Source of the DNA: Nemertoderma westbladi
Lineage: Eukaryota; Xenacoelomorpha; Nemertodermatida; Nemertodermatidae
DNA length: 45,187 bases
Direction: 5' to 3'
Assembly: GCA_032718475.1 (NCBI GenBank)
Contig: JAUCBJ010006070.1
Span: forward strand, 1-45,187
Shown here piece after piece: positions 17,506 through 28,059 of this stretch (within the stretch, counting starts at the first letter, position 1; each line of letters starts with the position of its first letter). Position numbers and translations under genes: made by a program. The notes below the pieces were generated by a model, which worked only from the letters and a program-made list of their open reading frames with translations, did no database searches and was not told where the DNA came from.

Positions 17506-19540
17506 ACTAATTATTGTAAGTGTATGTTAGCTTATGGAGAATCATGGGAGTCTGAGTAAACTTAACAAACAAAGTACTTCTCAGTAGCATTACTAGGCCC
17601 TCAATATTAAATTTTCATGAGCACCCGCTGTTATTTTTATAATTGCATCTATGATGTTTTTTCATTTATGTCTATTTTTTGAGCCCATGGGCTATTGATC
17701 GATTAGGCGAGTGATATGCCAGTGATATCGGCACTGGTATGGGCATCCAAATACTGATGTTCTTCTTGACTTGACGATACTCAAAGAGTCCAGGAATTGC
17801 ATGGGTGATGGACAATAATGACAATAAAGGGCTTACAAAGGACTCCTGTGCTCAGGCTCGGGGGTCTGCTTTAGATAAACGGAACGGGGGTGCCAAATCC
17901 CACTCCTCATCTGTAAATTCCGCAGCATAAGCGTGTTTCCAAAATACAACCACGTTCTGACAGCTCCAAGGCTTCAGAGACAGTATTCCCCTCCGCTAAC
18001 CTAGACATGTCGGGCCCCACATCTGCTAACGATACTGGTTCGGTTAACCTTCCTGAGTCTGATATGCGGCATATGTTCTATAATGTCTGCTGCTGACATT
18101 CTGATGCAAATTGCTAATCGGTTTGACTCTCTAGAGTCATTGCCAAGTCTTTAGATGCCTCATTAGCCCAACCTTGTGCTGAATGCACAGTTCTTAAATT
18201 GCATATTAGCTCCTTCTCCCTGAAATCCGACAGCGAAAGTCAGTTTTCCTGTTGTGATACCTTACTTCTGTCCAGGCCTGCTGCTGAATCAATAATAATA
18301 ATAAAAAAATCGCCCAATTATCCAATGAATTTCGATACCTTTGATTTTTTCAAAGGTTGGTCGTTGTGATGTAACACCATTCGATATACTCTGAAATACC
18401 TTGAGGATCCACCCTAGCTGAGACAGGAGACAAATAGTTGTTCTGTTTGCCACTTATCAGGGATCACTTTTACAGAGGCCAATTGAAACTGAAGACAAAT
18501 ATGGTTGCAGACTGTCTTTATGTCAATGAATGTCTCACTCAATTTTTTTTTTCAATTTTATTGAGCGAATGTCTCAAGCTCCTCAGGGGAAAGATTACTT
18601 CGCTGACTGTTGGTCCCAAGATGTGTACTTTATGTGAAGTCTCTATCGGGTACGAGGCTGGTGATCTCTCAGGTGGATTCTCTCACGGAAATCATTAAGG
18701 ATGCGATTGCCAGTGGTATTACAACTCTGCTAACCTCAATCTCGCTGATCATCTCTGGTATATCTCCAGTCGGATCTGTTTGCTCGACTGCAATATGCAC
18801 TGCTGGGGCAGTCTGATATACCAATGATAGGTTTAGCCTCACAATGTGGGGCGAGCGACGAAAGTAAGCGAGCTTAGCATACAGGTACCACTAACTCAAT
18901 CGGTGTGTCTGTTGTTCTGTTGTTTTGTCGTGTTCAATTTTAATTAATATTATTTTAATTTCAACGTTAATAACTCAGCCAAATATCGATGAAATCTAAC
19001 CAAACTTGTTACACATGTTGTTTGGCAAAAGTTTATAAATTTTCCAAGTTGAATTTGCGTGTGGCCTTCGAGAAGCTAAGATAATAGCAGTTAATTAATT
19101 AAATTAAATTAATTAAGTTGGTTAGGGTAAAAACAGCATTTTTAAGCCTGTCTTTTAATGGAAATTAATTATTTTATAGTATAAGATATAAATTATTATA
19201 TTTAAAAGTTACAGTTGTAATGTGGTGCAGATTAAGGGGGCGGTTGAAGCGAGGGGGGAACTTTCTTCTCTTCTTTGATTTATTCTGATTGGCGGTTTGG
19301 TTAAATTTCATTTAAATTTATTTAAATGTAGTTATTATAATAAATTAGTCATTTAATATAAATGTAAATTATTAAATATAGTTAAATTTATTTATTTAAA
19401 TTTCTTAAGTACCGATTTTGGGATAGAATTGCTCAATTTTAATCTGTATCTGATAACTGAGCCTCGACCTGCGCGAAGGCCCCACGAACGTGTTATCGTA
19501 TACTGATGGTTTTAGTGTATTGTATATTACCCTGGAAATT
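17506..19540. other. Long stretch without a recognisable gene
   Basis: 17506-18840 has mixed composition; fragments such as LADHLWY and SDLFARLQYALLGQSDIP in different frames around 18730-18830 could be remnants of a retrotransposon gag, but I cannot assign them. An inverted repeat ATGCCAGTG/CACTGGTAT sits near 17717-17742. 18900-19480 is AT-rich with TTAATTAA-type runs. Confidence 0.4.
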
Positions 19541-19767
19541 GGTGGCACTTTTTGGCAGCCTCATGGAGTGAATAAGCATGGTGGACAGCCCATGACTTTC
19601 TTGAGACGCATTTTAAAGGACACTGGCCTTGGAGATGCGGATGATCTAGCAAATATTATGGGTGATAGGGAGTTGTGGCGGCGCAATTTTGTCGACAAGC
19701 CGGCACAGCATTCTTAAAAATGCAGCTGCAATGCAGCATGCCGATCCTAGTAGTAGTAGGTGGCACT
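19541..19767 (+). mobile_element. 209-bp family A RTE-like 3' fragment with target-site duplication
   Basis: The last 55 codons of family A RT (from WQPHGVNKHGGQ to KPAQHS-stop), its 3' UTR and (TAG)n tail (to about 19759) are bracketed by GGTGGCACT at 19541-19549 and 19759-19767 (the first G overlaps the tail). This is a heavily 5'-truncated, recent retrotransposition event. Confidence 0.9.
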
Positions 19768-20555
19768 AGGTGCGGTAAGCTGTGAGATGATACCGGTACT
19801 AATTTAAATACTAATTAAACTGTTTACTTTAACCGTCCTTCACGGCCGGCCAGCATCTATTAACAATATACTTTGGTGGTGGGCGGCATTATACTCATTA
19901 CTTAGGTTCCAAAATAGTTTTTATGTTTTTCTAATCTTTCTTCGTTTGCAATATGTGTTGTGTAACTAATCTGTATGTTGACTTTGTTCAGTATTGTTTT
20001 GCGTGTCGTGTATGATATGTCTATGACGATTTTGTATGTGCATTGGCGTTGGTTTGCAATTGCATACATATTGCTATGCTATTCAATTTGTATTACTTTT
20101 TGTGTTGGACTGTTGCTCTTATCTACATTTTTTCGTAGCTGCCGCTTAATTTCGCTTCACCTCTTTTATAAAATATTTTATTTTTTCTGAAAAATTTTAA
20201 AATGTCTATATTATCCATAGAGCAATGGAGAGAAACTATGGGCAGTTTCCATGGTACACTATCTGGCTTTTTCATATGTAATTATTATTTGCTGAGCAAA
20301 TTCCTGCAATTTCTTTTCAGTTGACTACTTATAGCACGGTTCATTTTTTGCCTTACTTTTATTTTATATATGGCCGGCGATATACATAAAAATCCATTTT
20401 GAAATTTTCAAACCAAAACAAAAGATATATAATGTGAATTTCGAGGGAATAAGCAATAGCCTACTCACTAGTAGCAGGATGTACTATTCTCAAGGCGCTC
20501 TAGAACTACAAGGCTATGCAGCCGTGTGGGACTGGAGGCAAACTATTTTTTGTTA
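19768..20555. other. Non-coding AT-rich spacer
   Basis: No gene supported; the open frames are short, hydrophobic and of AT-rich composition. Confidence 0.5.
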
Positions 20556-20624
20556 TACAGGGTGTCCCAATAAATTTGATCCGGGTTTAAAGTTTAATAA
20601 CTCGTCACAATGAGCATCAATTAG
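20556..20624 (+). repeat. Solo terminal sequence of the DD41D-type transposon family
   Basis: TA followed by CAGGGTGTCCCAATAAATTT and on to GAGCATCAAT, nearly identical to 20766-20835. It diverges after 67 bp. Either a truncated older copy or an end left by a nested insertion. Confidence 0.75.
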
Positions 20625-20765
20625 CCGATTGGATGATTTGTGGAATTTAGCAACTGATAGCTGGTGTGTTAAAAGGCGACAACTTTTAAAAAAAATTAAC
20701 AAAGGCTTTATAGATTATTACATTTAATTGACAATCAACGCTCGTGTTCATTGTTATGGTTAATA

Positions 20766-20917
20766 TACAGGGTGTCCCAATAAATTTGATCCGGTTTTAA
20801 AGTTTAATAACTCGTCACAATGAGCATCAATCGCAGATTTCTTGATATCATATTAAAGCCAATAGGTGAACTTAGAGTTTTTAATGTATTCTCGGTGATT
20901 TTGTTGCTATGGTAAAT
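20766..20917 (+). repeat. Left terminal inverted repeat of the DD41D-type transposon
   Basis: TA, then CAGGGTGTCCCAATAAATTT onward for about 150 bp; the reverse complement occurs at 34405-34555. TA at the border matches the Tc1/mariner target site. It ends with GTTGCTATGGTAAA (20903-20916). Confidence 0.85.
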
Positions 20918-21078
20918 AATAATTAATTATCCTTATAATTAAGCCCAACTTTGTTTCAATTAGAATGTTTAAATAGTTTAAAAGTTAAATTCAGAACAAG
21001 TATCTTTGTATAGTAGATAAATTATTATTCACACAGTCCATAGTGATGAAGTTAAATTAATCGGACTGTCAGTACACT

Positions 21079-21831
21079 TTATGGTTTGTAAATTTCAATG
21101 CGGCCTCCACCTATTTCCTTCAGCTTGATAAGCCGCTTGATCGTTTCTTGAAAACAGTTTTGTAAATGATGATGCGGAATTGTTTCCAGTGCGGAATTAA
21201 TGCGCGTCCTCAGTTCTTCTAGCGTCGTCACCGTTTCGCTGTACAGAAGATTCTTGACATGGTCCCATAAATAGTAATCACAGGGAGTCAAATCAGGAGA
21301 ACGAGCTGGCCATCGTATAGGACCGTCTCTGCCAATCCACCTGCCAGGAAAGGTACTGTTCAAATATGAACGAACGTTAAGCGCCCAATGTGGCGGTGCA
21401 CTGTCTTGCTGAAACACCACTTTGTTGGTGATAGGACTCAGTCTTGGAATTAGAAACTCTTGCAGCATTGCCAAATATTTCTTAGCGTTGACAGACGAAC
21501 CTTCGAAAATGTATGGTCCAATAACCTGTGTGGAAGACATTGCACACCATACCATTAACTTTGGTGAGTCATGGAAGCGTTCTGTCACTTTATGGGGGTT
21601 TTTAGTACCCCTAATATTGCAGTTCCACCGATTGACAGCGCCACTCAGGTGAAATATTGCCTCATCGCTAAAGTATATGTGGACCGGATATTTATCTTCT
21701 AAATAAAGCAGAATAGCATCAGAAGCACTCACTCTGCTGGAATAGTCGTTGGGTTTGAGCCCGTGCGACATCTGAACGTTATATGGTCGAAATTTCAGGT
21801 TTTTGGCAATCCTTTGAGTGGAGCTTCTCTC
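21079..21831 (-). pseudogene. Tc1/mariner-superfamily (DDE_3) transposase, N-terminally truncated, DD41D
   Basis: Cut-and-paste transposase catalytic domain of about 250 residues. Catalytic aspartates are in YFSDEAIFHLSG, VVFQQDSAPPHW and ARSPDLTPCDYYLW; the second and third D are 41 residues apart and the first and second 86 apart, so this is a DD41D arrangement rather than DD34D/E. It ends GGGRIEIYKP-stop, 311 bp from the left end of the element. The N-terminal DNA-binding helix-turn-helix is missing: the frame begins RSSTQRIAK and skips straight to NLKFRPYNVQ, and upstream of about 21831 the sequence belongs to the exonuclease-like remnant. The open frame extends upstream to 21978 only by chance fusion. 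Probably inactive. Confidence 0.85.
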
Positions 21832-22640
21832 TCGTGATATAACTCTTCCTTCCCTGGTCTCGCTCCCCATTTGAGTGAGTTTGCAAGCTCCGCCCCATAT
21901 TCCTCTCGGAACTTGTTCCACTCCATTGGCTTGTGGCAAATGAGTCCCATCAGCTGGCCCATCGCCACGGCTCCGCAATGTCCCGTGTTATCCACCAATC
22001 CCAATCCATCTGGTTTCGTAGCCATGTAGACTACCTGCATGTCCAGAAGATTTGGGGTGCCCGGTCCAATGATCTGCGTTGTCGTGTATCGCCGATCCAA
22101 CCTTGATCGTAGTCTTCAACCTTACTAGTTTCTGCACCGCATCCGGTAGGTGGTTTAACTTCGGCCCGCTCCTCTTGCCGTAGGTCCCTAGGTCGAATAG
22201 AAAGATATTTCCATTTGGCGCCGCTAAATGCAGCAATATAGTTCTACCCTATCCTCCTGACCCCCTTCTCAACCCTTCATCATCCTCCACAGTCCCCTCG
22301 TCGTCTAGGATCATGTATCCACCCCTCTCCACAGAATCTACAAACCTCCTCCATTCCTTCTTAGGTGGTTCCCTCGCATACTTCAGTATCCCGAAGGTTG
22401 CCTCATCTCCCTTTACAACGTAGCAAAGATACTCGTCGATTGCGTTATCCAACGATGGCGTCCCGTATGTCCCGACCAGTCGTCGCTCGTGCATCTCCTT
22501 AAACTGATCTTGTAGTGCGTGCGCTTTCTGACTTTTCGGGAGTCGTTTGTAGTATTCCCTCGTCTTATTCTCCGGATGCCTCAGCATGAAGTCCACTAGT
22601 AACTCCTTCCTGCTCTTTTCCAACTTCCTCTTCTTCACCA
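21832..22640 (-). pseudogene. DEDD-type 3'-5' exonuclease-like sequence, broken
   Basis: Three frames on the minus strand together look like one protein. 22638-22249 encodes a basic helical region, then KEWRRFVDSVERGGYMILDDEGT. The next frame encodes LLHLAAPNGNIFLFDLG and KTTIKVGSAIHDNADHW, and the next TPNLLDMQVVYMATKPDG and MGQLMGLICHKPMEWNKF. LDDE would be exo I (D-x-E), KVGSAI-x-DNADHW exo II, and DMQ the following conserved helix, as in RNase D/WRN-like exonucleases. The exo III Y-x3-D is lost at the junction with the transposase. Frameshifts lie near 22245 and 22090. It could be a captured host gene or an accessory domain of the neighbouring BEL/Pao element. The assignment is by eye. 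Confidence 0.5.
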
Positions 22641-22659
22641 GTGTCTCTCGCCATCACGA

Positions 22660-23640
22660 TTCCACTCTCTCACCAGGCTGGTGGTGCCTTAGAAAGGCTC
22701 AGTTAGGTAAGAGGTTGCTAAATATGGTCTTAACTAGCTTCGATCAGTGATGGCCTATCTCCTATCTGTTCTTTTGTCGATTTTGTACAGATATTTCCCT
22801 CTGTGTGCCAATAATGTGCCTAATTTGTAATTTTGTCCGTTACTTTTATTAATGATTCTAGAATCCTTCTTCCTATTTGCTATAATTTTCAAATTTTTTA
22901 TTATTATTTTATATTCTCCCCCCTATGTGCTACTATTCTACCTGCTACTCAATTACTAGGTAAGTAATTCACTTCTACTTGTCTACAGAGATGACTAGCT
23001 ACAGTTTTTTTATTGTTGAACTAGCTTCCTACCAGATAGCTTTCTGGCTCTGTAACAATACCCTAAGTCTGTATTATGGGTTATGCGCTGTAGTAGTCTA
23101 GTTTGTGCGCCCTACACAGTCTATTCTGCTACGCCTACATACCACCTCCAACTCCTCACGTGGCGCCCTCAGTGCCCACTGTAGTACATATTACGTATTA
23201 TTATTGGTCCCATTGACCCAGCGTGTTTGGTATTTATTACGCACGTTGGCACATTGTGCCCATCAGACATACGCAATGTATACCCTTCCAATCCTCACTG
23301 TGGTACTATGTACCCTCCTACTACAGCATATGTCATATACTGATATTGGGTCCCATTGACCCGGCATTTGGTGCGTATGTAAACTAGGTATGGTGGTACA
23401 TTCATACCCATCTGACGTAAGTAATTATAACACCTAAATATTATGTACGTTGGTACATCCATACCCATCAGATGTACATAATGTATACCTAAACTACCTT
23501 TATTATAAGTACCGTGGTACTATAATTATATTTTTTATTTTATTATTTTATTTTTTTGTGTGTGGGAAGGACATCTCGCCCTCATTCCCACCCCCCTCAG
23601 TCCAATATATTGGACGACTCAATTAATTAGGGCGCTCCCC
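22660..23640. repeat. Non-coding, with three related imperfect repeats
   Basis: May be the 3' LTR/UTR of the minus-strand BEL/Pao element. GGTCCCATTGACCC occurs at about 23205 and 23348; GTTGGYACATxxxTxCCCATC with downstream CATACGC/TACATAATGTATACC occurs near 23244, 23387 and 23448. A palindrome TCCAATATATTGGA sits at about 23600-23615. No direct counterpart was found near 28810-29190, so an LTR pair is not proven. Confidence 0.45.
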
Positions 23641-23712
23641 CCAATAGGCAACACTTCCCTACCACTATCCTGTAGGTCTTCCTATCTTTGGCCCCTATCT
23701 TTCCTCCGATCC

Positions 23713-24196
23713 TCATTTCCACGGGTCTGATCTTTCCATCCTCGCTGGGGTAACATCCGGTAGTAGAATGCCCCCTGCTGTCATAGAAATCTTAATCCTG
23801 GAGACTCGCCATATCTTCATAAAATTCCTCCTTTTGTATTTGAATGCTACCCTTGGTAGTCTTTTATCAGTATGATTAATATCCACATCTGGCCCACTGA
23901 CACCACATCTGGCCATCTGGTCCATCACTGCCACCCCCCCCCCCCCTTTTTTTCTCCTGTCTCAGGTCCGACCTTCCCGTCATCTCACAGAATTCGTCAT
24001 TGTCTTTTGGCGGCAGAATGCCACCCTTCATTTCATCATCACTTGGCGGTAGAATGCCACCCTTCATATCATCGTCACTGCTACATACCACCTCTGCTGG
24101 CCTTCCCCTCAATATGTGCGCTGGCGTTAAAGCCCCCAATGACCCTTGGTCATCATTCGGTACGGAAAATGGTTTAACATTTAATGCCCCTCGCAC
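23713..24196 (-). pseudogene. BEL/Pao pol C-terminal tail remnant
   Basis: The minus-strand frame has SLGALTPAHILRGRPAEVV, matching the (L)TPAHFLIGRP end of BEL/Pao integrase. It then has a duplicated peptide, SDDDMKGGILPP and SDDEMKGGILPP. A second frame (23934-23713) gives KYKRRNFMKIWRVSRIK, a basic segment. A poly-C tract at 23934-23946 (poly-G on this strand) lies between them. Inactive fragment. Confidence 0.5.
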
Positions 24197-24247
24197 TCTG
24201 CCAGCCGTTCAACACGTCTCCTCTAACTTTCCCATTCCCATCATCCT

Positions 24248-24682
24248 TTATCCTCGACTCCTCTCATTTTGATCAACCCTGTTATGTTTCTTCCTTTTCC
24301 TCCTTATCTTCTTGTTCGATCTCCCTGGTATCAGTATACTTCTCAGTTGGATCAGCGTCTCTTCCAGGCATCTCTCCGGATATCTCATCGTCAACTCTTC
24401 CCCATCCCCGAACCGATACTCGCCAGGAATGTCCGTGTTCCATCCCATTGCATCTAGGTCCTGTGCATTGAACCCATTCTCCTCTGCCCACTCTCTTGCT
24501 GTTGCTCCTCGTCCTGACTCCTCTATCGGCGGTATTTCTCTGGAGTCATCCTCTACCCTTTCAACTATGCGTGGTTCCACATCCATAACCGTCCCCCGAC
24601 TCCTGGTACCTTTCCCTGTGCTGCTTCTCATATGGGACCTCCACATCACCCGTCCTTGACTTCGTCTTGGGCCGCTTCCCAT
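24248..24682 (-). pseudogene. Unassigned acidic/basic segment of the BEL/Pao element
   Basis: An open minus-strand frame of 144 codons without a recognised motif; it has an E/R-rich N-terminal half, then EYRFGDGEELTMRYPERCLE and a K/R-rich end (NKKIRRKRKKHNR). It lies between the protease and the pol tail, where RT should be. Probably element-encoded filler or rearranged pol. Confidence 0.3.
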
Positions 24683-24990
24683 ATGGCTTCTGCTCTATGT
24701 CCTCCCAGGTACTGGTATTGCTCGATCTCAATCTTTGTAGGTCGCCTGGCATTGATATTTATCGACTCTATTATTTGGATAGGTTTGATGGTAGCCCCAT
24801 AATCGCACCCTGGTGTTATTGCTCCAATTTCATACCGTCCCGTCCTCATCTTCATGACCTTGTCTTTGCTTGATATTGTAGTCACTGCCATCTTGCTTGG
24901 CCTGGTCTGTAATCCTATCTTCTCGGCTACCCAACTCTCCGTTAGCGTGAACGCTGCTCCACTATATCAACCAACATTAGTGTTGTAACT
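24646..24990 (-). pseudogene. BEL/Pao protease remnant
   Basis: The minus strand shows SGAAFTLTESWVAEKIGLQT followed by SKMAVTTISSKDKVMK, the DSG/DTGAA-type aspartic protease start of BEL/Pao Pol. Just upstream, TTLMLVDI is in another frame, so a small indel near 24963 breaks the active site. The domain continues with YEIGAITPGCDYGATIKPIQ and RPTKIEIEQYQYLGG. Confidence 0.6.
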
Positions 24991-25451
24991 GATAGCCCAT
25001 TTTCTCCAATTATCCTTACTGGTACTACTCCGAGTAGTACTGTTCCATTCCTCCTTGCTCCCATGGTGCTCGTCACCATCGTCTGGCCTCCAGTTCCATC
25101 AGTCTCAGCATACTTAATTGGTGGCTCTTGACATTCATCCTTTCTGTGCCCTCCTACCGCGCATCGGTGACATAGTCCATTCTTTCCAGTGTAGGCTATT
25201 CGGTCTTGTTTAAGTAATGCCTGCCAATGCTTACAGTTTATGGTCCTATGTGTCCCGCTTCTTTGCAATTGGCATTTGTAATCGGGATTGTAGCATTCCT
25301 TATATAGCGCTTCACGTATCGCGTTTAGATTCATATCTAGTGGTTTGGTGTTTTGGTTGTTTGGACTCGGCCTACTGGGGGTATTGGGTTTATATCTGAT
25401 GGTGTTGTTGCCTCTGTCCGGTGACGGTGATGGTGTCTCTGTCCCTGCCAC
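24942..25451 (-). pseudogene. BEL/Pao gag C-terminus with CCHC zinc knuckle
   Basis: The minus-strand frame of 169 codons contains CHRCAVGGHRKDEC, a perfect C-x2-C-x4-H-x4-C zinc knuckle at residues 94-107. It is preceded by a second, degenerate Cys/His group (KCQLQRSGTHRTINCKHW), a typical BEL/Pao pair, and followed by VLLGVVPVRIIGENG leading into the protease. In an intact element this region binds RNA. The frame ends early at the indel described for the protease. Confidence 0.7.
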
Positions 25452-25656
25452 AATGTGGCTCTACTTCCAGGACTCAGTGGACTTGTAGTCCCCTGTGTGG
25501 CCGCATACGGTAGTGACTGCCTCACTTTCGGAAGTGCATTCGCCGCACTATGTTCCGGTTTAGGTTGTATTCCGTCTTCGGTACTTTGCCTAGACTGTCC
25601 TCATTATAAACTGGATCTGTTATTAACTCCGCCTCGTAGTTAAGGAAGTTCGACAT

Positions 25657-26317
25657 CTACTTCAACCCTGGCTCCGTACCCTTCTTCTCTCGAGTAGAGA
25701 AAGCGATCTTTCTCCATTTGTTCCTTAACCAAATCGGTAGTGCCTGCGCTATAGTTGTGATGTTATTCGATGCATTGAGTTCGTATGGCGCATCTAGGGT
25801 TTTTAAGACTATTAGCGCCTTCTCTACTTTGTTGGCAAAGACTTTGATACTGACAGGGTTATCCGCGAGTCCTCCGGATGTTATTCCCCTTAAGGTTTGT
25901 TGGATAATCTTCGCAGGATGGTCAAACTCCCTATCCAGGGCTCTCCATGCTGTTGTAAATCCTCCTTCAATTCCCTGATATTGCCTCACAATGTCGTAGG
26001 CTGGCGCCCCTGTATAGACTTGTAGATACTTAAGGCACTCCGAGACTCCGATTTTTCGTTGAAATCTCATTGCTGTACATCCTCCGGAACTGTAGATATT
26101 CTTCCAGCTTGCAACCATCAAACTTGAAAGGCTCCACAGGTGGCAGCTCTAATCTAGTTATCAGCACGTCGATGAGTGTTGCCATTCCCATCGCTTGAAA
26201 TTCCAGCATGCTCGATGGTACGGATGCAGGCTCCTTCGATGTTGATGGTGCTTCGCCCCTCGAGTTTATCGACTTTCCGTGTGTAGGGTATATCATCAGG
26301 GGTAGCGGTCCCCTCAA
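25657..26317 (-). pseudogene. BEL/Pao gag-like domain (DUF1759-type), frameshifted
   Basis: The frame 26317-26030 ends with LPPVEPFKFDGCKLEEYLQF and RRMYSNEI (the P-F-x-F-x-G...F signature). The overlapping frame 26121-25657 then carries VSECLKYLQVYTGAPAYDIV, GGFTTAWRALDREFDHPAKI and ALPIWLRNKW, the rest of the same domain. One frameshift at about 26050-26100 separates them. It is the same family type as 2816-3551 on the other strand, but the two are not close copies. Confidence 0.7.
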
Positions 26318-26416
26318 TATCTCTGTGTCGCATGATCTATTTGGATCTGAGGGGGTCGCGATTTTTATTTTTGGTTGCGTGTATTGTGGATACAGTAATG
26401 GGGGAATGTCACCCTG

Positions 26417-26516
26417 CCCCCCCCCCCCCCCCCCCCACTGATGTTATATTTGTCACTGGGGTAGATGTCATTATATTGGGACCCATACACCTATCTGCAA
26501 TACCCCCCCCCCCCCC
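26417..26516 (+). repeat. Two poly-C tracts (26417-26436 and 26503-26516)
   Basis: Runs of 20 and 14 C about 67 bp apart inside the BEL/Pao gag region (poly-G on its coding strand). Confidence 0.9.
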
Positions 26517-26884
26517 TTCCCCTGGGTATGTGTTATATCCCTGCATATTATAGTCATACTGGTATACTGATGTGCAGGTACAGGTATAGGCCTGGCAGGT
26601 TCCTCCCTACTCACCTGTATGTACGCCGCGACCTCCAGGTCCAATCCTGGCATTCGCGCTACCCTATCGCCTACACTATCTCTACCAGCATGGTCTATAG
26701 TATGTGCAGTAAGACCTACCATATGTCCTGCAGTCTGTCTGTGCTCCTCCGGATCGAAGTTTAATCTTCTCGAATATTCCAAGAACTCCTCCCCATGACT
26801 ACCATATTGTCGATCGGTAGCTACGTTCCGACGGGAAGTTTCCCTTCGATCCCTTCTTCTATCTTCCTCCTCGTTATGGTACAC
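26471..26884 (-). pseudogene. Basic/acidic gag segment of the BEL/Pao element
   Basis: An open minus-strand frame of 137 codons starting with an R/E/D-rich stretch (EEEDRRRDRRETSRR), then EFLEYSRRLNFDPEEHRQTA. No domain recognised. It lies upstream of the DUF1759-type domain, so it is probably part of the same gag. It ends in poly-G-encoded glycines. Confidence 0.35.
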
Positions 26885-27264
26885 TCTGTACCCCTCTCTT
26901 GGCGTGTAATATATTTCGCCAGGTTGTGTTTCTCCGGGGCGACGGCAAACTCCCGAAGTACAACCCCACTGGCACTCTCTCTCTACCTCAACTATGGACG
27001 GTTCACTGTCCGTCCTATCTCGACGTATCTGGTTGCCTGTAGCAACATCTCCTCATTCATCCTCGCATCCTCCAGTTTTGGCGTTATATCCACGTTCATG
27101 AGGTCTCGTATCGACCTCCCGGATGAACTCTACTGTTCTCCTTCCGTCTTCCGAGTGGGCTTGTCGTTTTCTCGTTTGGCCACTTACGGCACCAACATCC
27201 CTCCCTCTAGTCAGTTGTACAGCCTCGCGGAAATTCGTTACCCTTCTACTATCCTCTGTCCTCG

Positions 27265-27540
27265 GGTGCCATGGTTCACTTGACTCACCGCGCCCATTTT
27301 TCACTGACGTTCGTGGGGCGTCTGTTGCCCCCCCCCCCCCCCCCATTTCCCCCTGTTGTCAGGTGCCACGGTTCACTTAACCCACCGCGCGCATTTCCCG
27401 CAGGCGTCTGTTGCACCCCCCCCCCCCCCCCCCCCCCTATTCTCCTCCGTTGTTGGGAGCCCAGGTTCACTTGAATCACCGCGCATATTTACCATCGACC
27501 TCTGTGGTACACTTATTGCCCCCCCCCCCCCCCCCCCCAT
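27265..27540 (+). repeat. Three tandem ~95-bp units, each ending in a 17-22 C homopolymer
   Basis: Units begin near 27265, 27362 and 27456 with GGTGCCAYGGTTCACTTRAC then CACCGCGC, and end with TCTGTTGCAC-like sequence followed by poly-C (27328-27344, 27416-27437, 27519-27538). The C-run thus belongs to the repeat unit and was amplified with it. It lies inside the minus-strand BEL/Pao gag region, where it would encode polyglycine or shift frame. Confidence 0.9.
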
Positions 27541-27761
27541 CCGTCCGGTCACACCGGTTTCTTATCACATCAGTTTGTCATCCGGTACCTATAAGTGGGG
27601 TGTTAACAAAGGTTTCCATCACCCCTGGTTTCTCATAAATACTTCCTGAACCAGCTTCGCTCTCTGACAAACCCATTTTCACCAGTTCTAATCGGCGTTT
27701 TTGCTTCGCCTGATACTGCATTAACCCCCTGAACCGGGTATGCATATCATCCCGCATTCTT

Positions 27762-27998
27762 TTACCCGCTCTCTATCTCTCTCTCTCTGTCCTCTCTGAC
27801 ACTCTGATCCCCTAACTCTGCCTCCCTTGCCTCTCGCTCTTCACGCTTACTAATTTCTTTCTTTTCACGCTCTCTATAGTCTCTCACCACTTTCTCGGCC
27901 CTCTCTTTGCACTCTCTTGCTAGCTCCCTTTCCCTTTCTATTAACGCAGTCCCCTCATCCAGCTGTCTCTCTAATTCCTTTTGGTCTAATGCGACCAT
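27762..27998 (-). pseudogene. Coiled-coil gag segment of the BEL/Pao element
   Basis: The minus-strand frame of 78 codons is almost entirely charged helix (DQKELERQLDEGTALIERER, KEISKREEREAREAELG), a clear coiled coil. It occupies the same relative position as the helical segment of the other BEL/Pao remnant at 2175-2402. Confidence 0.55.
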
Positions 27999-28059
27999 GT
28001 CTAGCTGACACGCCAGATCTATCTCTAATTCCCTTCTTGCTTTCGCGGAGGATGTAGCG

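Noticed and set aside
18590-18830. Gag gene of another LTR retrotransposon
   Set aside because: Only short phrases in different frames resemble gag; too weak to annotate as a gene.
21832-21978. N-terminal 50 residues of a 299-residue transposase
   Set aside because: The stretch is the exonuclease-like sequence read in another frame; transposase similarity begins only at RSSTQRIAK, near 21831.
26332-27649. Proline-rich plus-strand proteins
   Set aside because: They arise from poly-C tracts read in three frames and are not supported by any domain; the coding evidence is on the minus strand.
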